Below are positions 56,423-64,000 of a stretch of DNA of 64,000 nt, piece after piece (the stretch's first letter is position 1; every line of letters starts with the position of its first letter). The notes under the pieces are model-generated. The model ran no database searches, was not told where the DNA came from, and worked only from the letters and a program-made list of their open reading frames with translations. Source of the stretch: Paraphysomonas bandaiensis. Lineage: Eukaryota > Chrysophyceae. The stretch lies in NCBI GenBank assembly GCA_965644295.1, contig CBFFRP010000210.1, positions 1-64,000 of the forward strand. Direction: 5' to 3'. The translations under genes were made by a program, and so were the position numbers.

Positions 56423-56427
56423 ACAAG
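56423..56427. repeat. Target-site duplication, right (ACAAG)
   Basis: Matches 51239-51243. Confidence 0.93.
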
Positions 56428-57935
56428 ACTTTTTACTGCCAATGATGATGATGATTACGACGAATCAATGGAGCGTGATATTCATGCAATGGTGGTTCCA
56501 GTGATAGCCGATACACTAAACAGTGAAATGATTGCTGCCAAGTCAGAGCTCCGGCAGGCGCGGAAGATGTTGTTGTGTGGAGACACTGACGAGATAGATA
56601 TCGTGGCTCAGAATGAGAAGTGCAATGAGCTCTACAAGACATACCTGGCAAAATTATCAGTTGCACTAATGGGTACGCGAGGAATACCACTACCGTTGAA
56701 TAATTTCTATGGCACACAAAGTCAAGGTCCTTTTGTTGACAGTTTGAGCGAATATCTAGCAAATAAACATGTGAGAAAGCTTATCCAGACGTTCGCTATG
56801 ACGTCTGCTGGAGCGTATTTTGTTGGTTTCTACGGTATATTGTTTTATGCTTTCTTTCTATTGAATCCCGGCATCTTTCTAGTAGCGGCTTTCTTTGGAG
56901 GGGTGGCTTCATACATTGCATTTGATAGCCTCGATGATATGGGTGAGAACCCAGCCATCACAAGATCATCTTTAAAATTGTTGTATGGTGTTACGGAGAT
57001 TTTAGGTGGTTTTGATCAAACAGCACCTATTGGCCACCAAGAACGTTTTGTTTGTGAACACATGAAAAGAATACTCGAGTCAAAGACATACAGAGAATTC
57101 ATTCTCGAACATCAAGAAACTCTCTCCATTCCTGATTCACATGTTGATAGTTGCTCCAGGCGGTTGAAATTGATTGTATATAGTCATCTTTTGCGCCAAG
57201 AATTGAAGAAATTGCCTGTAGTTATGCTTTGTGGCCCCACTGAATCTGGTGGGTAACAATTCTACATAAGAACAGTCATAATTTGAACTTAGCTCACAAG
57301 TCATGTGTTTAGGTAAATCAGCCCTGCGAGAGCATATGGTAAATCCAGAGAATCCCAATCGCGATCAATTTGGAGACGAAACAGAAAAACGCACTCCAGT
57401 TCCCGAGTTGTTTTTATGCAAAATATCCAATGAAAGGTCATTTATTGTTCTTGACACTATTGGGATGGGCGATGCAGATATTCCTGATGGCAATGCAGAT
57501 ATTCCTGATGGCAATGCAGATATTCCTGATGTGTGTGGAACTATCGAGGCAGCCAATAAGCATTTTGGAAAATTTTGTACGGCTCGTGTTATCGTGGTCA
57601 CAAAAGATTCGACCGAGCGAAACAAAAAAGAGCGAAACAAAACAGCGCGTGGATCATCTGAAGTGTTCGATCACCCTGTTTTGACAGCTATTAATAAAAG
57701 CGATACCTATGCATTCATAAGAGACCCTGGGATCTCAGAAATAGAAAAACGAGAAAAGTTGATTAAAGAAGGTAAACTGAGGTCATTTCAGATTCGTCCC
57801 TTTAATGAAGACATGTATATGCCTCGTTGTTGGACTTGTTTTGACAATTTTGACGATCTTGATATACTTGCTGATATCATCCTGAAACCTTGTGATGTTA
57901 AGGGATGGATTGAACACCACTTGTATGATACCTAA
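56428..57935 (+). pseudogene. Lipase class 3-GTPase gene, 3' half: two membrane helices and AIG1-like GTPase
   Basis: Exons 56428-57248 and 57313-57935. With the element and one ACAAG left out, the codon split at 51243 resumes here in frame; summed exon length is 3,231 nt, 1,077 codons including stop. Numbering on that basis: an Asp-rich stretch NDDDDYDE at the junction; two hydrophobic segments (about 717-765, with GAYFVGFYGILFYAFFLL and GIFLVAAFFGG); a P-loop GPTESGKSA (about 865-873), created by splicing of the 64-nt intron; LDTIGMGD (DxxG, about 917-920); and NKSD (997-1000). The DTxGxGD form is seen in AIG1/GIMAP-like GTPases. The best local ATG (56468) would give a fragment with both helices and the G domain but no lipase. 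Whether that is expressed is unknown. Confidence 0.82.
57474..57531 (+). repeat. 21-bp tandem coding repeat in the GTPase
   Basis: GCAGATATTCCTGATGGCAA(T), two full copies and a partial third, encoding ADIPDGN repeats just after the DxxG motif, i.e. in or next to switch II. The repeat keeps frame, so copy number could vary without loss of function. Confidence 0.9.
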
Positions 57936-58479
57936 GTAGGAGTTGATTGGAGTGGTGTCAATGCGCGCTGTGGCCAATTAATTATCCAACATACTGCTAT
58001 AACCGTAATCCGCGTTAGTCATCCCTTGGTTTAATTGCTAACTATTCAGTTTGTTGAATGTTTATTATTAGTTTCTTCTAGTTTTATTTGATGTTTTGTT
58101 ACATCACGTGATGGTGGTATTATTACGGTTACGTTTTATGAATGGCTGACGGGTTATCATGACCAGTTTGATACTGTTTTCATGCTGTTTACCCGCCTGC
58201 TTCTTCTTTCTCCTTCGTACATTCCAAATAAGATTTAAGCTTATTAGTAAAAACAATGTTGTGATTATTAGAGTGTAAGTAATGAACACAGTAAAAAGTG
58301 ATAAAGAGAGAATAGTCATATAGAATATAACTATCATGTACAACGGAATAGTTAGAAGTGTAACTGATAATGACGATCATGTATCTTGAACAGATACTAT
58401 CATTTATTCAGTTCGTGATATATTTCATTGAACATCATAACTCACATACACTATATCTTATATTAAGATGAATCCTAAT
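57936..58479. other. Non-coding; may include the LTR of the second copia family
   Basis: No gene. On the minus strand, TATTAGGATTC begins at about 58480 right after a GAGGGGGCG tract, the same arrangement as the polypurine tract and TATT LTR start of the intact element. The other LTR end was not located. Confidence 0.4.
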
Positions 58480-58829
58480 ACGCCCCCTCAATGAAAAATT
58501 CAGTGAATCATAGATAATATAGGGAATATAGGACTTATACCCACTGAGAGTAAAAACCAGAGTAGTAGTCACCATCCAATGACGAGCGAACTACAGAGAT
58601 GCCGTATTGTGAGACTATCCTTCTAGTCCAGCATCATAATATATTGAACAAAATAAAAAAAATGGTAAAAACTCCGTGTGACTCAAACTAGCCACCTTGG
58701 TCGCTTGTGACTTGGTGTTTGAGATTTGGGTGTCTCTGAGATTGTTGATCGCTTTATGTTACTGCTAGATGGAATGTCGGACCCTGCTCCCCCCATCAAT
58801 GTAGTTCGCAATTTTAGAAAATTAGTTGC

Positions 58830-60560
58830 ACCTAGTGGTTTCGTTATAGGAGATCGGTTAACATTGACGTGGTGGGAATATGGTCAACAGTCAATCGGTT
58901 TTCAGCAATATTTTCTCGAATGAAATGATACCGTATCGCAATATGTTTCGTACGACGGTGATGAGTGGGATTGTAGCATAATTGGACTGCACCTTTGTTA
59001 TCACACCAAATTGTTGTGGAGAATGGAAGTCGGAATCCGATTTCCGATAATAATGAACGTAGCCATAAGGCTTCCTGAGCAGCTGATGATAGTGCCATAT
59101 ATTCAGCCTCAGTGGAATCCACAGCTGTCTGTAAACGAGATTGCCATGATATAAGACAATTACCTATAAAGAAAGTAAAAGCTGTAGTGGATCGTCGAGT
59201 TAGATGACAGCGTGCCCAGTCACTATCGCAGTATCCTGATAGCGTGATGCTGGATCCTGAGTATGTCAATCCTTGCTGAGTAGTGCCTTTTTAAATACCT
59301 AAGAACATGTAACGCGGCATTACAGGTGGTTAGATTAGGCATATCAGAAAATCTGGCAAGGGTATTGACTGCATAAGCGATATCCGGTCGAGTGCATACA
59401 GCTAGATACATCAGAGAACCAATGAGTTCCTTTTGTAGGGGAAGTTCTGAACGTAGGTTTTATTTGAATCTGAAAGCTGACTGAATTCGTGTAGATCATA
59501 GTTGAAAGAAAGTAGCATGGGCGTTGACATGGGTTTGCAGTTAGACATATGAAATTTGTCCAATGGCTTGTTGACATACTGCTCCTGACTTAGAGTTGTG
59601 ATATATTCTTATCGAGGTCTTGATGGATGGAAATGCCCAAATAATAATCTAAGAGTCCGAGATCAGTGATTTCAAACTTTTCAGCTAGGTGAGTTTTGAA
59701 TTCTTGGATATCCGTGTCGGATTTGGATGCTATGATGATATCGTCCACGTACATTGCTATCAGCATATTTCTGCCATTAATCTGCTTTTTGAATATACAC
59801 GGATCAGATATTAATCGAGTAAAACCCAGATCTAGCATGAAATTGGTACAGCATTTATACCAGTTCAAACCTGCTTGTTTGAGACCATAAATGCTCTTTA
59901 GAAGTTTGAGAACTTTACCGTCAGGAACGTCCATACCAGGAGGGGGATGCATATATATGTCCTCCTCGAGGTCAGCATTGATGTACGCAGTTGTGAAATC
60001 GATTTGGTGAAGTTTGAGTTTCATAATGGTTGAAAGAGCAATAATTGTTCGTAATGACGTCGCTTTGGCAACTGGGCTGTAGGTATCAGTGTAGTCAATG
60101 CCAGGCAGTTGGGTAAATCCCTGAGCGACTAGTCGAGCCTTGAATTTAACGTCTTTCTACTTTCTTTTGATTTTGAAGATGAGCTTTCCTTTTATGGCTC
60201 TTGCACCGGGTGGTAATGAAGCATATCTCCTGCATCCCTTCCTCTGGAGAGTGGATATTTCTTTGTTGATGGCATCAATCCACTGCTGTTTATATTCACC
60301 TGAAACAGCATCTTGTACACTTTTTGGTGTATCCGTTAGTTCGTCAACATCATCACAATTAGTAGCATGCATAACAATGTCAATATTATTTGGATGTAAT
60401 TTACTTATGCATTGTTTATCATGTGCCATATGATTCAATACATGTTGAGCATTTACATTGCATGTATATACACCATCAACAAATTTATGTACATTTACGA
60501 TTACCCTTTTTCTGGCCTGGCTCTTTCTACCAGCTGAAACTTTTTGCCTTGTAGTGGCAC
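58830..60560 (-). pseudogene. Decayed second-family Ty1/copia pol (RT and RNase H)
   Basis: Broken into several frames. From 60560 down: RKRVIVNVHKFVDG, a linker, WIDAINKEISTLQRKGC, then RT with DFTTAYINADLEEDIYM, GLKQAGLNWYKC and MYVDDIIIAS (59730-60024), then RNase H GYCDSDWARCHLTRRSTTAFTF, WQSRLQTAVDSTEAEYMALS and RTKHIAIRYHFIRE (58850-59250). Frameshifts lie near 60157, 59590, 59400 and 59250. Gag, protease and integrase are missing. Protein identity to the element at 51599 is low, so this is another family. Confidence 0.85.
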
Positions 60561-60823
60561 GGACCTTGCATTTAGAGTCATGAGTTTACATACTGTGCAT
60601 TGCGCTGTATCGTATATAGCAGTCAATGCAAGTCGTGTGTATTGTCTGTACAGACAGAATACATGGTACTCTGGATAGCTCTCACTTCTTTTATTCATAG
60701 TTAGTGCAGTATTTTCGAATATATCTTAGGTGGTGATACTGTCTGAGTATATATTATGAACTGCAACCTTCAACCATGCCATGACCAATTACCCAAACCA
60801 TTAATCTTTTTACATAATAAAAC
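60561..60823. other. Non-coding between copia relic and foldback element
   Basis: No gene. A short string near 60697-60712 (CATAGTTAGTGCAGTATT) resembles part of the LTR at 51262 and could be LTR debris. Confidence 0.4.
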
Positions 60824-61372
60824 GGGATATATTATTCAACCTAGTCAATTTGGTGGACTTTCCTAGTCACACCAAAATTGGTGTAATAACCTAGTCAAAG
60901 CAATAAATGACTCAACCTAGCCAATTATAGTATTAAACCTAGTCATGAATTGTACTCGCATATAGCTACGAATTACAGAAGCATGAGGTCATAGAAGGTG
61001 AATTAAAAGGTTTCATCAATGTTTCTGAAGGCGACTGAAGGACATCTATGGAGATTGTGTTGAGAAAGAATGGTGTACAAAAGCTTACTTGAGCATTGGA
61101 GAGAGCGATGGAGTCCTGCCCATGCTGTTATATCTTACTATATTACTGCTCTTTAGCTTTGTGTTCGCCTGATCTATGTTGTATTGATTTTAATTCACCT
61201 TCTATGACCTCATGCTTCTGTAATTCGTAGCTATATGCGAGTACAATTCATGACTAGGTTTAATACTATAATTGGCTAGGTTGAGTCATTTATTGCTTTG
61301 ACTAGGTTATTACACCAATTTTGGTGTGACTAGGAAAGTCCACCAAATTGACTAGGTTGAATAATGTATCCC
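60824..61372. mobile_element. Foldback (MULE-like, non-autonomous) element, 549 bp
   Basis: Inverted arms of about 184 bp (60824-61007 and 61189-61372) begin GGGATA(T/C)ATTATTCAACC. The flanks are TAATAAAAC and TAATACAAC, 8 of 9 matching, which fits the 9-bp duplication of Mutator-like elements. Each arm has five GACTAGG/GGCTAGG motifs spaced 22-28 bp and a palindrome ACACCAATTTTGGTGT. The 181-bp centre is non-coding and is also found in the tandem-duplication units. Confidence 0.75.
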
Positions 61373-61472
61373 TAATACAACTGATTGGTGCTACTATGTC
61401 ATACTTTAGCACTCCTGTTGTATTTTATTTATTGTCGACGAAGTTGTGTTGGTACGATGTAAATATATTGAA

Positions 61473-62990
61473 TGTCTGATTATTTAGCAATAGGCGTTGA
61501 GAACTTGCACCAATTAGTGGCTAGAAGAATGCTAGTCATACTACTTAGACCTCTACCCGTAACTAATCAATACAAACACTTTTATCCTACTATTTAACGC
61601 TACAGAAGCTGCTTGTGCGTCGCCGCAAGCACCAAGGTGCAACCACTTCCGTTCTTAGTGTGTGTTATGAAATTCGCCTTTTTCGTGTGTCTTGGGACTC
61701 ACCGGCGCGTTTGATCTGGGGGTCTCCCCTTGGGATGAGTCTCTGTTGGGTGAGGAGAAGGCTCAGTGTTTCCGAGTTCCAGGCGAGTAGGTTGTGAGTT
61801 GGAAGAAGTGGTGGAGGGTGGTGTTAGATGTGTGGTCGCTGATGCTGTGCTGTCTTTGGGCCTCTGGAGTAAATAGAGTTGTCGTAGTCTGCGGCGTTGT
61901 GGAGGTCTGGGCGGTACTGAATGCTGTTGAGTTGGATAGGTGGAGTTTGAGTGTGAGACGGGGCGCGGTGGAACAATGGGAGGTCTTCGCTGGATCCCTA
62001 GCAATCGAAGTACTCTCGGACGCTTCCATGGCTGACTACGTTTCGGGTGTGTTCGCGGAAGTAACCGAGGCGGTCTTTTGTGCTGCGTGATATAACGGCG
62101 GCCACGATCTTGTAACATTAGCTTCGCTGCGGCGTAAAGCGGGTGCAGTAAATCTATGACCGCTGTTTCTAGGTTTCGTAGACTGTGTGCCGTCAGGCGG
62201 TTGTGTATGTGGTCCCCAAAGACTGTTTCGAGTTGGGCTGTTGTGATAGTTCCTGTCCAGTATCTCTCCACCTGCGGGGTGGATGGATCCCAGGCCCTTT
62301 TGGAGAGTCTCTGTAGTGCAGTTGTCATCCAGTTGAGTAGGGTCTGGTCTCTTTGGATTGCATGGAGAGCATTTTTGTGCATTTGAAATGCGGTTTCTCT
62401 TAGCTGGGTGATGGTCTCGTGTGTGCAGTCGAGGCACATGTGCTTAAGAGAGTCCAGCCGAAAGCCACAGTCAGAGCATGCAGCTTTGCTCAAGTCAAGG
62501 CCTTGTTTGGTTTTGGCCCGGTTACGTCCTATACAAAAGGATTTGTCCCACGTCAGCGCCGTGTTGAGTATTCTTTGTCTTAAGTGCGAGCTGTCTTTAT
62601 CTTTGGACGTTCCTCCATCCGCTTGTGCCAGTTTACGTGGGAGGAGCGCTCCACTGGCAGTCCAGAAGCCGGGTGCTCGGTCCTGGTTGTGTCCATAGCA
62701 ATGGTCTCTGTTGGCGGTGTAGTTCTAGAGTGTCCGTTGGTTGCAGAGGGCGTGGAAGTCAGTAAGGAGTGGGCTTGTGTGGTGTGGCCTTCGGACTCCG
62801 GGCAAGCGCCAGTGCCATAATCCAGCTGTTAGTAAGCGTTCAATGGCTGTGTCTACTGCCATTGTATAGACAGTGTAATTCTGTTTACCAAGTAGGCGGT
62901 CAACTTCGTGCCAGTCATCACCTGCAACTGCATCTGCTATGTAGGTGCCCTTGTCCTCGAATGTCCACTCCGATTCTTCCGTGGTACGTC
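61473..62990 (-). mobile_element. Second 5'-truncated LINE copy
   Basis: Same family as 35785-38652, opposite strand. The 3' end is at about 61473; homology stops at 62990 in the RNase H region (GACGTACCAC). The protein frame is read from 62990 to 61700 and includes the zinc motif CSDCGFRLDSLKHMCLDC. One nonsense codon (GAG to TAG, about 62727) interrupts it. It shares the 3' UTR palindrome. Confidence 0.85.
61700..62990 (-). pseudogene. LINE ORF2 remnant (RNase H end, zinc knuckle, Pro/Arg tail)
   Basis: Starts in the RNase H block (EWTFEDKGTYIADAVAG keeps the last catalytic Asp), then LLTAGLWHWR. A stop follows at about 62727. The frame is then open again through KAACSDCGF to the Pro/Arg-rich C-terminus. 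No RT motifs remain, so it is inactive. Confidence 0.82.
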
Positions 62991-63286
62991 TATATATGCC
63001 GTATTTACTTAAATGCATAACATACTTGTTTTCTCCTCTGCATGACCTCGTACTTATCCTCCATGTCGCCCTTGAATCTAAACCTATACTGCCCCACACA
63101 ATACTTTATCCCGCGGCAGCATAGACTTATGTCTCCCTGTTGTATACCGAGAGCAGTGGAGATGGCAATGCCACTGGGGTAGGACTGCAGCACATTTCCC
63201 TCTGCTCACATACATATATAAGATTCACACATAACACACATTAGTAACGCAAATGCACATACACACAGCATGAGGCGAGCCCCCTG
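62991..63286. other. Non-coding between LINE fragment and arm fragment
   Basis: No gene. ACAC/CATA-rich near 63210-63265. Confidence 0.5.
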
Positions 63287-63646
63287 CCCCATTCTGAGCG
63301 CGTACTTAGGTAGATCCGGGTGGGGTCCGGGTGGGTACCTAACTAATACTTGATTTAAGTCCCATACGTTATTTGCTAGCTACCTACTGAACCCAACTAG
63401 CTACATCATTATCACATGGAGACGTTTTTTGACAAAGTGGACCAGCCCTCCACTTGTCGGCTTGTCGGACTGTATTTGGTCCCACTCGAAATAAAAAAAT
63501 TGTACTCATTTTGACTACAATTTCAAAGCTCTACACCCACATTCCATACGAAAAAACACAATACAAAAAAATAAAGTGGGACCAGACTGGTCCGCTTTGT
63601 CGAAAAAAGTCTCCATGGTATTCAGCGCTGAATATGCAGTGAGAAC
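63287..63646 (+). repeat. Third copy of the palindrome-arm terminus
   Basis: Matches 3094-3257 (CCCCATTCTGAGCGCG to GCAGTGAGAACCC) but is split by a 197-bp MITE at 63418-63614 and then ends. It has no aspartic protease. It is preceded by CTG, as at 3091. Confidence 0.88.
63418..63614. mobile_element. 197-bp MITE nested in the arm copy
   Basis: Inverted ends GGAGACGTTTTTTGACAAAG and, reversed from the right, GGAGACTTTTTTCGACAAAG. The arm sequence on either side rejoins exactly as in the uninterrupted arms, with AT or CATG duplicated (ambiguous because palindromic). An inner inverted pair (TGGTCCCACT / AGTGGGACCA) is present. No coding capacity. Confidence 0.82.
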
Positions 63647-64000
63647 CCCGACCTGAGCCACATGTTCTGATATTCTGCTCCATAGTGGTTTGAGGTTTTT
63701 CAAAAAAATAACCTTTTTGTTCGAAAACTTACTATTTTTATACCTATAAAAGTGGTATTTTTATAAAAACATTCCTTGTTTTCTCGTAATCGTATCATTC
63801 TAAGATAGCATGACGTTCATAGCATACATTAACGAGCTCATCCAGCTTGCTATCGATATCTAACAATAAAAATCCATTAATCACATCAGGATAATAATTC
63901 CAGACTATCATAATCATCATTAATCTATATATAAATACGTTTTATTGGATGTATATGGCATGATGATACTCACACCACTGTACACACCTCTGATCGCACT
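63647..64000. other. Non-coding window end
   Basis: AT-rich; I see no gene, RNA or repeat match within the window. Confidence 0.5.

Noticed and set aside
57936-58479. A defined LTR for the second copia family
   Set aside because: Only the polypurine-like tract and a TATT start are seen; no second copy or end was found, so it is noted only as a possibility.
1-64000. tRNA and rRNA genes
   Set aside because: I looked for T-arm-like and rRNA-like strings by eye and saw none I could support; a covariance-model scan would be needed to exclude tRNAs.
63700-64000. Chromosome-end or telomeric sequence
   Set aside because: No telomere repeat array at the window end; the short TTAGGG tract at 49276 is internal.

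Overview
The window is nuclear DNA of an intron-rich eukaryote, most likely a protist. It carries eukaryotic ribosomal proteins (eL36, uS5), a G-patch/KOW splicing factor, calcium-type protein kinases and many short GT-AG introns (mostly 43-66 nt). TAA, TAG and TGA all act as stops, so the code looks standard. Intergenic DNA is AT-rich with TATG/CATA microsatellites. The sequence alone does not let me name the genus.

Layout. 1-7800 is an accessory block. A 2,048-bp unit is present twice as a direct repeat; it holds the C-terminal part of an adenain/Ulp1-like cysteine protease, a 156-aa unknown protein, a four-cysteine ORF and a MULE-type zinc-finger ORF. Between the copies lies a near-perfect 2.66-kb palindrome whose 1,301-bp arms each encode a retropepsin-like aspartic protease, transcribed outward. 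8118-18098 is host sequence: GPKOW, RPL36 (3 exons), an EF-hand kinase on the minus strand, a 313-bp ATGT microsatellite, and a 16-exon CaMKK-like kinase on the plus strand. 20979-31648 is one very large gene (about 3,484 aa; coiled coils, an IQ motif, a CEP350-like C-terminus).

31635-45974 is a head-to-tail tandem duplication. Each unit has a HAD-family nucleotidase gene, an NRS/ER-type rhamnose-synthesis gene and scrambled copia debris. The first unit later received a 2.87-kb 5'-truncated LINE. RPS2 (uS5) follows. 47761-48645 has a small TIR element and an 87-bp degenerate tandem array.

49397-57935 is the most interesting locus. It is a single host gene of about 1,076 codons with a class 3 lipase, two membrane segments and an AIG1-like GTPase. 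A complete, recent Ty1/copia retrotransposon (identical 307-bp LTRs, 5-bp target duplication ACAAG, intact 1,505-aa gag-pol) splits it. Leaving out the element and one target-site copy gives one continuous reading frame. From 58480 to the end the DNA is a transposon graveyard: a second, decayed copia, a foldback MULE-like element, a second LINE fragment, and a third copy of the palindrome-arm terminus carrying a nested MITE.

How the parts work together. Host genes cover translation (eL36, uS5), splicing (GPKOW), calcium/kinase signalling (a divergent kinase pair), probable centrosome/cytoskeleton structure, nucleotide and deoxysugar metabolism, and a membrane lipase-GTPase. The rest is mobile DNA that has duplicated, truncated and interrupted them.
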